Origin: Leucothrix arctica
Lineage (GTDB): Bacteria > Pseudomonadota > Gammaproteobacteria > Thiotrichales > Thiotrichaceae
Assembly: GCF_003172895.1 (NCBI RefSeq)
Contig: NZ_QGKL01000043.1
Coordinates: 107,578-171,577, forward strand
Direction of reading: 5' to 3'
Length of the DNA stretch: 64,000 nucleotides
Under the pieces are notes generated by a model that was not told the DNA's origin, made no database searches, and was given only the letters and a program-made list of their open reading frames with translations. The first letter of the stretch is position 1, and every line of letters begins with the position of its first letter. Both the position numbers and the translations under genes were made by a program. Shown here piece by piece: positions 16,559-23,942 of this stretch.

Positions 16559-17164
16559 TCAGAAAAGATTATAAATTAAAACACGCCCCCATGCTTTCAG
16601 GCACCTTTCTTCGACTAACTGTAATTTATTTTTTACACATAAAGCCGGTTTGCAAAACCCGTAAATATAATCATCAACATATTTACCGTTGATTATGACA
16701 TTTTGCTTTATACAACCTTCGCGCATAAAACCATGTTTTTCTAGTAGCTTAAATGAACCAGTATTGCTAACTGAACAAGTAGCCACTAATTTATTTAGAT
16801 TTAATTCTGATAAAGCGTAGTTTTTGACAAGACTTAGCGCCTCACCAGCAAACCCTTTACCTTGGGCACTCGGTTTAATCATAAAACCTACTTCAGCAAT
16901 TTTAGCGTCATGATTTGTGATTTTTAGCCCTACATTCCCAAGTTTTTCGCCTGTTGCTACTTCAGAAATTCCGAATGACAACCAACCATCACTTTCCATA
17001 GACCAAGGTTGTGACTTAGCAATAAACGCTTCATTAGCTTCTTCAAATGAACAAGGGTCATATACATGACCCATCATTTCTGGAGACATAGATATCTCGA
17101 CAAAGAGATCTAAATCTGATTCATCAAATGGCGATAATTGTATTTTCTGGGCGGTGAAATACAC
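16559..17164 (-). CDS. GNAT-family N-acetyltransferase (RimJ/RimL-like)
   Basis: 201 aa. The RimJ/RimL pattern is clear: IQLSPFDESDLDLFVEI near the start, IAEVGFMIKPSAQGKGFAGE with the acetyl-CoA loop (Q-G-K-G-F-A-G), LNLNKLVATCSVSNTGSFKL and LEKHGFMREGCIKQ. The last 30 residues (CVKNKLQLVEERC onward) are not typical and may be an extension into non-homologous sequence. The acceptor substrate is unknown. Single-gene unit. Confidence 0.85.
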   Translation of the reverse strand: MYFTAQKIQLSPFDESDLDLFVEISMSPEMMGHVYDPCSFEEANEAFIAKSQPWSMESDGWLSFGISEVATGEKLGNVGLKITNHDAKIAEVGFMIKPSAQGKGFAGEALSLVKNYALSELNLNKLVATCSVSNTGSFKLLEKHGFMREGCIKQNVIINGKYVDDYIYGFCKPALCVKNKLQLVEERCLKAWGRVLIYNLF

Positions 17165-17226
17165 GGTAATTCCTTAGGCTTAAACCTCTTTAACTATCCG
17201 CTAAACTCTTGAAAAAGCAGCTGAGA

Positions 17227-18240
17227 CTAAGAATTATCATCAAGACAAGCCATCAACCCCGCCTCTAACGAATCATCCAACCCCTCACCAATAATCTCAA
17301 CACGACTCTCTTCACAGCTTTTCAGCGCCATTTCAGTCTGAGCATCCCTAGTGATGTTAAACCCAACCAACCCTTCGTTAGTAATAAACGCTCCCTTCAC
17401 ACGCTCCGCATCCACTGCTTTTAGGAACTCAGCAAGCTTTTGATAATCAAACACCTTCTCTTTAGCAAAGCGCCAACCAACACTTTTAAACCCTTCACCT
17501 TGGTTCTCAGCCTTCAAAAAGCCAACCTCAGGCATGGGCATATCAGACACTAAAGGCTTGTCCTCATGACCGTGATGATGATGGTGACCGTGCTCATCAA
17601 CACTAGCAGTAGCCTTACCCGACAACACAGACAAGTCAATATCACCATGACTAGCAAAGATCACATCCGTATGAGGGGCAGCATGCTGCTTAACGTACTC
17701 AATCAAGTTCGCCTTATCAGCGTCAGTATACAAGTCGGCCTTATTACCAATCACCGTATCCGCTATCGCGATCTGCTGGTTAAAGGTTTCGTGTGAGGTG
17801 TAACGCTCATCAGACAGGTTTCTTGCATCAACCAAGGTTAGCGTTTGCTGTAAAGACAAAACCTCTTCGTAGTGCTTGGTGGATAGCACTTGCATGATTT
17901 CTTTGGGGTGACCAAGCCCAGTAGGCTCTATCAATAAACGATCAGGCATCGCATTCATCAACAACTGATTTAACGCAATTTGCATAGGTAAACCAGCAGC
18001 ACAACACATGCAACCACCGGGTACTTCTGTGACGAATATACCGCTGTCATTAATTTGTTGACCTTGCAACAAACTACCGTCAACTCCAATCTCGCCAAAC
18101 TCATTCACCAACACTGCCCAGCGCTCACTCTCTGGTTTGTTTTTGAGTAACTGCAAGATGGTTGACGTCTTACCAACACCCAAAAAACCGGTGATGATGT
18201 TAGTAGGAACAGCCTTGATATCCAGTCTTTTAGCGTTCAT
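17227..18240 (-). CDS. G3E (COG0523) GTPase, probable zinc metallochaperone
   Basis: 337 aa. Walker A GFLGVGKT at 18-25, the COG0523 metal site CMCC at 77-80 (GGCMCC), a guanine-specificity GNKAD motif, and a His-rich stretch (HGHHHHHGHEDK, about 217-228) that can bind zinc. The C-terminal CobW domain begins near GFKSVGWRF. It is translationally coupled to zur: the zur TAA and this ATG share a base. A member of the Zur regulon that delivers zinc to client proteins under starvation (ZagA/ZigA/YeiR-like) is the best reading; the client is unknown. Confidence 0.92.
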   Translation of the reverse strand: MNAKRLDIKAVPTNIITGFLGVGKTSTILQLLKNKPESERWAVLVNEFGEIGVDGSLLQGQQINDSGIFVTEVPGGCMCCAAGLPMQIALNQLLMNAMPDRLLIEPTGLGHPKEIMQVLSTKHYEEVLSLQQTLTLVDARNLSDERYTSHETFNQQIAIADTVIGNKADLYTDADKANLIEYVKQHAAPHTDVIFASHGDIDLSVLSGKATASVDEHGHHHHHGHEDKPLVSDMPMPEVGFLKAENQGEGFKSVGWRFAKEKVFDYQKLAEFLKAVDAERVKGAFITNEGLVGFNITRDAQTEMALKSCEESRVEIIGEGLDDSLEAGLMACLDDNS

Positions 18241-18746
18241 TAGTGCTTGTTACCCTTCTTACAGTCATTACAAATACAGTTGATCTCTAGCTGAGGCGTT
18301 ATCAAGTGAAAACCCGCTTCTTCTACATTTTTCTCAAGCTCAGCAAACACTTGCTTAGGCACGCTAATTTCATCAACTTTGCTGCACTCACCACAGATCA
18401 AAAACTGCGATACAGAGTGTGCGTGGTCGCAGCTGATATGCGCGCAGGCAACATATTTATTGGCCAGATTTAGTTTGTGTACCAAGCGTTCATCTTCTAG
18501 GAACTGCAACATGCGGTAGACCGACATTGCGGGGATCGCTTTACCAAACTCTGCTTTGCACAGATCAATCAGTTCATAAGCTGACAGTGCTTTTTCCGAA
18601 CCGATCAACACAGACAACAGCTGCTTTCGTTTGTCCGTCAGGCGCACACCATGAGTTTTACAGTGTTGCTCTGCATGGTTGATGATGGTATCAATCCGCT
18701 GAGAAACACCTCCTGCTAATTCACTCTCGTGCTGACAACTTCCCAT
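18240..18746 (-). CDS. zur: zinc uptake regulator Zur (Fur family)
   Basis: 168 aa Fur-family repressor. The winged helix lies in about 35-95 (LTDKRKQLLSVLIGSEKALS, IPAMSVYRMLQFLEDERLVH). The structural zinc site is Cys118/Cys121 (LICGEC) with Cys157, Cys159 and Cys162 (CICNDC). A second, sensory site is suggested by the Cys/His cluster CAHISCDHAH at 101-110. Zur rather than Fur is supported by these cysteines, by the coupled G3E GTPase gene and by a Zur-box-like palindrome upstream. Confidence 0.93.
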   Translation of the reverse strand: MGSCQHESELAGGVSQRIDTIINHAEQHCKTHGVRLTDKRKQLLSVLIGSEKALSAYELIDLCKAEFGKAIPAMSVYRMLQFLEDERLVHKLNLANKYVACAHISCDHAHSVSQFLICGECSKVDEISVPKQVFAELEKNVEEAGFHLITPQLEINCICNDCKKGNKH

Positions 18747-18797
18747 TTGGAGCTCCCTTTCTGACGTTCATATGTGCTCGATTATAAGCGAACATGC

Positions 18798-18818
18798 AAA
18801 TGTTACAATGTATCATTT
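18798..18818. promoter_or_regulatory. candidate Zur box
   Basis: AAATGTTACA and TGTATCATTT flank a central A. The arms match 9 of 10 and the left arm fits the gammaproteobacterial Zur consensus AATGTTATA. It lies 52 bp before zur and 102 bp before the divergent TauD-like gene, so it could control both. Confidence 0.75.
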
Positions 18819-18919
18819 ATTAAATTCTCACATTGTTCTTAGTTATTTAGGTCTAGTCTTATAAACTGTGCGTATAAGCTAGTAATATCAATAAGCATAT
18901 CATCAACAGCGATAAATCC

Positions 18920-19738
18920 ATGGAAACACTAACACTAAAAAAACTATCAGGATTCGTTGGCGCAGAAATCAGTAATGTAAAGCTGGCGTCGTTATCAGAT
19001 GACACGTTTGAGGCTATTCGTAACGCCTTATTTGAACATGGCGTTATCTTTTTTCGCGACCAACACCTCACGCCAGAGCAGCACCTAACCTTTGCCAAAC
19101 GCTGGGGAGAGATCGACGTAAACCGTTTTTTCACGCATGTTGAAGGTTATCCAGAAATCGCAGAGATTCGTACTAACCCTGACCAAACTGTGGTTGTTGG
19201 TAGTGGCTGGCACACCGACCAGTCTTATGATCCTGCACCTGCAATGGCGTCGATTTTATCAGCCCAGCAGTTACCTGACTTTGGTGGCGATACGCTGTTT
19301 GCTTCGATGGGCGCGGCTTATGATCACTTGTCAGACGGACTCAAACACACCTTAGACAGCCTCAACGCATGGCACACCGACGGTAGTTTTGCGAAAGCTG
19401 AAACCGTCTTGCCGGATACTTTTTCAGCTGCAAAAATCACCGAACCTTGCTTGCATCCAGTAGTGTTAAAGCACCCAGTCACAGGCCGCAAAGCGCTGTA
19501 TGTAAATGGCTATTTCACCACTCATTTTGAAGGGTGGACGGAAGAAGAGTCAGCACCACTGTTAAAATACCTATTTGATTTTGCGGTACAGCCACCGTTT
19601 TGCTGTCGCTTTACGTGGAGTCCAGGCAGTGTCGCTATTTGGGAAAATCGCTTAGTCCAGCACTTTGCCGCTGGGGATTATTTTGGTCAGACACGACTAA
19701 TGCATCGGGTAACGGTTGAAGGTGAGCGACTTAGCTAA
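18920..19738 (+). CDS. TauD/TfdA-family Fe(II)/2-oxoglutarate dioxygenase
   Basis: 272 aa. Iron ligands: His98 and Asp100 in GWHTDQSY, distal His248 in RLVQHFAAGDY; 2-oxoglutarate is bound by an arginine in TRLMHRVTV (Arg259 or Arg263). HGVIFFRDQHLTPEQHLTFA at 40-59 is the family opening. Length matches TauD and TfdA, but the substrate cannot be told; there are no taurine transport genes nearby. It is divergent from zur across a Zur-box-like palindrome, so it may be a zinc-starvation gene, which would be unusual for the family. Confidence 0.88.
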   Translation: METLTLKKLSGFVGAEISNVKLASLSDDTFEAIRNALFEHGVIFFRDQHLTPEQHLTFAKRWGEIDVNRFFTHVEGYPEIAEIRTNPDQTVVVGSGWHTDQSYDPAPAMASILSAQQLPDFGGDTLFASMGAAYDHLSDGLKHTLDSLNAWHTDGSFAKAETVLPDTFSAAKITEPCLHPVVLKHPVTGRKALYVNGYFTTHFEGWTEEESAPLLKYLFDFAVQPPFCCRFTWSPGSVAIWENRLVQHFAAGDYFGQTRLMHRVTVEGERLS

Positions 19739-19743
19739 TAACG

Positions 19744-20379
19744 CTAGTCGCTACTAAACAAACCCGCTTTAACACACTGATCAACCAGCTCCGTCACCGA
19801 CGTCATGTTCATCTTTTCCAAGACTCTTGCGCGGTGATGATCCACCGTACGAGGGCTAATCCCCAAGTGACGCCCTACTTCCTTACTCGACGTACTAGAA
19901 GGATGCAGCACAATAAACTCCGCCACTTCTTTCTCACGATTGGTGAGTCGCTCAAGCTTTGCTTCTAGCTGCTTGTTGCCCTGCGCTGACTGCTGTGTTT
20001 CAAGCACCGTCGAAAACGCGGTATCAATGCAATTCACCAGCGTCGTTTGGCGAAAAGGCTTTTCTAAAAAGTCCACTGCGCCCTGCTTGATCGCTTGAAC
20101 CGACTCAGGAATACCGCCATGCCCTGTGATAAAGATCACGGGCAAAATCATCGAATGCTCCTTCATGTAGCGCTGAAGTTCCAAGCCATTCATGTCTGGC
20201 ATACCATAGTCTAAAATGATGCAACCGAGCTTGTTATGGTCATACTCCTTAAGAAAGTGACGCGCAGAGGAAAAAGCCTCCACCGTGTAGCCTCGCTTAC
20301 TTAATGCACGCGATAACGACGAGCGAATATCATCGTCATCATCAACAATAAAAACAGTCAAAAGCTGTTCATTGGTCAT
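19744..20379 (-). CDS. FixJ/TodT-type response regulator with LuxR-type HTH
   Basis: 211 aa. Receiver domain at 1-125 with acidic pocket VDDDDD (13-17), phospho-acceptor Asp57 (IILDYGMPDMNG) and Lys in FLEKPFRQ. The C-terminal LuxR-type HTH reads LTNREKEVAEFIVLHPSSTS then LGISPRTVDHHRARVLEKM. It overlaps the kinase gene by 11 bp. Together the pair probably controls the divergent TRAP transporter. It ends 5 bp from the convergent TauD-like gene. Confidence 0.93.
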   Translation of the reverse strand: MTNEQLLTVFIVDDDDDIRSSLSRALSKRGYTVEAFSSARHFLKEYDHNKLGCIILDYGMPDMNGLELQRYMKEHSMILPVIFITGHGGIPESVQAIKQGAVDFLEKPFRQTTLVNCIDTAFSTVLETQQSAQGNKQLEAKLERLTNREKEVAEFIVLHPSSTSSKEVGRHLGISPRTVDHHRARVLEKMNMTSVTELVDQCVKAGLFSSD

Positions 20380-22702
20380 CTGAACTCTCCTGCTGGCTTA
20401 TAGATAAAATAGGTAACGTAAAACAAAACTTCGTGCAGTGCTGCTTATCAGACTCACACCAAAGCTTGCCACCGTGCGCTTCAATAATGGAACGGCTAAA
20501 CGTTAAGCCCAGTCCCATGCCATCTTTTTTACTGGTTTCAAACTGCGTAAATAGCTCGATACTGGGGTCAACACCGCCGCCTGTATCTTCAACCGAGACT
20601 TTCAGCATATCGTCATCGGCGCTTTCAGCTCTTACCTTTATTTGCTTTACCGACGAGTCATCACTAGCAATCGCCTCTATCGCATTTCGTAATAAGTTTA
20701 CAATGACCTGTGCCACTTGAACACGGCTACCCGTCGCATGAGTCAGCGCAGGTGCTTTAAATGAAATCGCGATGCCATGCACACTCGCCTCAGGGTGAAC
20801 CAAGTACAAGGTCTGCTCGATCAACTCTTTTAAATCAAACGCTTCCGTTCGCCCTTTATCTTTACGCACAAAGCCACGCAAGGCGCGAATAATATCAGCA
20901 CCCCGATGTGCTTGCTGATCCATCTCTTCTAAGATTTCAATCAACTCAGGGTCAGGCTTGTCGCTTTGCATGACGGTTAACAAGGCTGCATCGGCATTTT
21001 GCGTAATGGCTGTTAGTGGTTGATTTAACTCATGCGCCAAGCCCGTTGCCATCTCACCCATCATGCTTATGCGTGAATAATGTGATAACTCCAAACTCAA
21101 TTCATTGATCTTGTCTTTGGACTTTCGCAACGCAGTAACATCATCCACCGTTGCGACGGTGTGCAGCGCTTTACCTTGCTCGTCACGAATCAAAATAGCA
21201 TTGACTCGCAACCAGGCAAACGTACCGTCTTTACGGATGTAACGCCGCTCTTTATTGTACTCAACGTCCTTATGAACCGCGTACTGGAAAGACAAGTAAG
21301 TGTCATTATCATCAGAGTGCAAGATCTCTGAAAACGTCATGCCCTGCATCTCTTTCGAGGTAAACCCTAAAATGTCATTGAGTTGCGGATTAGTTCGAAT
21401 GAAACGACCAGAGTTAGGCGAAATCTGTGCCATGCCGCGTGACGCTAAGTCAAAGGTACGACCGTATTCCAACTCAAAAGCTTTACGTTGTGCGATCTCG
21501 TTTAACAGCACTTCACTCGCGTCTTTTAACTCACGGTAAGTCTCAGGAATGTCTTCATAAGTAGACACCTTTCCGCTGGATAATAGCTCTGTAAGCAATG
21601 CAAACTCACGTATCGGACGACTAATGCGCCCTGCCACTCGTAGTCCAATCAAGCCAGTAATGAGCGCAATAAAAACCGCAATCCAAATATTACGCGTGCG
21701 GTTTTCTTTGATTCCGCCGATAAAGTCTTCGGTTGGCGCATAAATGGCAATCGCCCAAGGCAAGTCTTGGTTATCTGACGGTATCAGTGTGGACACATAT
21801 CCATTCCCCTCATACTCAAATTGTTTCGCGTCACCTTTGGCTTCAATATCTTGTTGTTTCAGTCCACCAAACGCCACTTTAGCAATAGCATCATCGATCT
21901 CAGTGATGCTCACGAACTCAGATAGCGAGCCCTTATTGACAACTTTTACCAAGCTAGGGTTTGAGTGAGCAATAACACTGCCGTCTTTAGTCAGCGCCAT
22001 CACGCCACCATTCTGCCCTACTTTGAGTTGCGCTAAGAAGTCTGAAATTTCGTCAATTTCAATATCAACGCCGAACACTCCTTTAAGCTCGCCACTCAAG
22101 TTAATCACGGGTAACGCAGAGGTCACGCCCGGCTTCTGAGAAGAGAAGAAGATATAAGGATCCGTCCAAATAGCATCCATCTTACTTTTTGCGCTGCTGT
22201 ACCAAGGCCGAGTTCTTGGGTCAAACGTATCTAAAGGGTCAACGATGTGCTTAATCACTTCATAGTTATCATTTCGCCAGATGAGTGTCGCGACTGAACC
22301 ACGCTCGTCTCGGTGAACGATTTTAGTACGATACTCTGCCACCCCATGACTGCGCATGACGTAGACAAAATTACCGACTTCATCGCCGTAAAAAATACCC
22401 GAGAGTTGAGGCCCCACTTGTAGTTGTTGAAATAGGAGTTTTTCTAGGTCTTCTGGTTTGTCGCTAGAGACAATGCCGCTCTCTATGAGACGTTGTGACA
22501 GTATCGCAGTGACGCGTGCAGGTTCTAAAAAGCCTTTGGAATGTTCGACTGCATTATTACCTGTATCGCTGAGTAACGATTTGGTGTGTTCAATCAATGC
22601 GTTTTCGGAGGAGACGTAAGAGAAAAACACCACGGAGATAACCGCGATTAGTTGCAAGCCTGCTAAGTAAATGGCGAGAAGTACGCCCAATGAAAGTTTC
22701 AT
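20369..22702 (-). CDS. dCache/PAS sensor histidine kinase
   Basis: 777 aa, inner membrane. TM1 about 5-27. A large periplasmic double-Cache domain (about 35-330, with FDPRTRPWYSSAKSKMDAIW and FGVDIEIDEISDFL) is typical for small organic ligands. TM2 about 338-356 is followed by a linker, then a PAS domain (about 415-525, MTFSEILHSDD, RRYIRKDGTFAWLRVNAIL). The FixL/DctB-type HisKA carries the phospho-His in GLAHELNQPLTAI (near 560), and a C-terminal ATPase has NLLRNAIEA, VEDTGGGVD and GMGLGLTFS. Its ligand is probably the substrate of the divergent TAXI transporter. Confidence 0.93.
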   Translation of the reverse strand: MKLSLGVLLAIYLAGLQLIAVISVVFFSYVSSENALIEHTKSLLSDTGNNAVEHSKGFLEPARVTAILSQRLIESGIVSSDKPEDLEKLLFQQLQVGPQLSGIFYGDEVGNFVYVMRSHGVAEYRTKIVHRDERGSVATLIWRNDNYEVIKHIVDPLDTFDPRTRPWYSSAKSKMDAIWTDPYIFFSSQKPGVTSALPVINLSGELKGVFGVDIEIDEISDFLAQLKVGQNGGVMALTKDGSVIAHSNPSLVKVVNKGSLSEFVSITEIDDAIAKVAFGGLKQQDIEAKGDAKQFEYEGNGYVSTLIPSDNQDLPWAIAIYAPTEDFIGGIKENRTRNIWIAVFIALITGLIGLRVAGRISRPIREFALLTELLSSGKVSTYEDIPETYRELKDASEVLLNEIAQRKAFELEYGRTFDLASRGMAQISPNSGRFIRTNPQLNDILGFTSKEMQGMTFSEILHSDDNDTYLSFQYAVHKDVEYNKERRYIRKDGTFAWLRVNAILIRDEQGKALHTVATVDDVTALRKSKDKINELSLELSHYSRISMMGEMATGLAHELNQPLTAITQNADAALLTVMQSDKPDPELIEILEEMDQQAHRGADIIRALRGFVRKDKGRTEAFDLKELIEQTLYLVHPEASVHGIAISFKAPALTHATGSRVQVAQVIVNLLRNAIEAIASDDSSVKQIKVRAESADDDMLKVSVEDTGGGVDPSIELFTQFETSKKDGMGLGLTFSRSIIEAHGGKLWCESDKQHCTKFCFTLPILSISQQESSDDQ

Positions 22703-22873
22703 GCAACTGACTCAAACGAATAAATAACAAGCAAACTGTCTCTTATTATTACAGTGAACACAAGCTTAATAAATACGCGTCATTGCCTACGCACACACGC
22801 GCATAGATATTTAAAATCTCGAATGTAAGGATGTATGAGTACATATGAAAAACCAACCAAGGTGGAGACACAA

Positions 22874-23833
22874 ATGCTTAAATGTTTTAGCGCATCAATA
22901 CTAGCACTAGCAGTTACAATGCCAGTTGCAAACGCAGAAGAATTTATCACTATCGGTACTGGTGGTGTGACGGGTGTTTATTACCCAACAGGTGGCGCAA
23001 TTTGCCGTCTAGTTAACAAAGGCCGTAAAGAGCACGGCATTCGTTGTTCAGTAGAGTCAACAGGTGGTTCGGTTTACAACATCAACACTATTCGTGAAGG
23101 CGAGCTAGAGTTCGGTGTTGCACAGTCTGACTGGCAGTACCACGCTTACAACGGTACTTCTAAGTTTGAGAAGGCTGGTAAATTTGAAAAGCTACGCGCT
23201 GTATTCTCAGTACACCCAGAGCCTTTCACAGTAGTTGCACGTGCTGATTCAGGTATCAAGACGTTTGATGACCTTAAAGGCAAGCGTGTAAATATCGGTA
23301 ACCCTGGTTCTGGCCAGCGTGGAACGATGGAAGTACTAATGGAAGCGAAAGGCTGGACAACAGCTGATTTCAAACTAGCTACTGAGCTAAAAGGCGCTGA
23401 GCAGTCAGCTGCACTTTGTGATAACCAGATCGACGCAATGGTTTACACTGTTGGACATCCATCAGGTTCTATCCAAGAAGCAACAACAGCGTGTGACTCA
23501 GTACTTGTAACCGTTGATGGTCCTGTTGTTGAGAAGCTTATCGCTGACAACTCTTTCTACCGTTCAGCAACTATCCCGGGCAAAATGTACCGTGGTACTG
23601 ACGAAGATACGATGACATTTGGTGTTGGTGCAACATTCGTTTCATCTGCTGACGTTTCTGAAGAAGCGGTTTACACAGTTGTTAAGTCTGTTATGGAAAA
23701 CATCGAAGCGTTCCGTAAGTTACACCCTGCATTCGCTAACCTTGAGCCTAAGGAAATGGCAACTGCTGGTCTATCTGCACCGCTACACGCTGGCGCAGCT
23801 AAGTACTACAAAGAAGCTGGTTTGATCGAGTAA
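22874..23833 (+). CDS. TAXI-family TRAP transporter solute-binding protein
   Basis: 319 aa from the ATG at 22874, chosen because GGTGGAG lies 6 nt upstream and the protein then begins with a signal peptide (MLKCFSASILALAVTMPVAN-A). The frame extends 13 codons upstream without such support. TAXI hallmarks: ITIGTGGVTGVYYPTGGAIC at the mature N-terminus, VESTGGSVYNI, EFGVAQSDW, VNIGNPGSGQRGTMEVLM. It captures an organic acid or amino acid in the periplasm and hands it to the TRAP permease. A terminator after it and the separate permease ribosome site allow excess binding protein. Confidence 0.94.
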   Translation: MLKCFSASILALAVTMPVANAEEFITIGTGGVTGVYYPTGGAICRLVNKGRKEHGIRCSVESTGGSVYNINTIREGELEFGVAQSDWQYHAYNGTSKFEKAGKFEKLRAVFSVHPEPFTVVARADSGIKTFDDLKGKRVNIGNPGSGQRGTMEVLMEAKGWTTADFKLATELKGAEQSAALCDNQIDAMVYTVGHPSGSIQEATTACDSVLVTVDGPVVEKLIADNSFYRSATIPGKMYRGTDEDTMTFGVGATFVSSADVSEEAVYTVVKSVMENIEAFRKLHPAFANLEPKEMATAGLSAPLHAGAAKYYKEAGLIE

Positions 23834-23847
23834 TCACTTCTCTATTT

Positions 23848-23878
23848 AAGGGGCACTTCATGTGCCCCTTATTTATTT
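23848..23878 (+). terminator. intra-operon terminator between TAXI receptor and permease genes
   Basis: AAGGGGCAC and GTGCCCCTT form a 9-bp stem around TTCAT, followed by ATTTATTT. The weak T run suggests partial read-through, giving more receptor than permease mRNA. Confidence 0.8.
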
Positions 23879-23942
23879 CTGAAGCAATAACAATAAAATA
23901 CCATGTGAATTCATAAATTTAGCTATTGAAAGGGAGACTATT

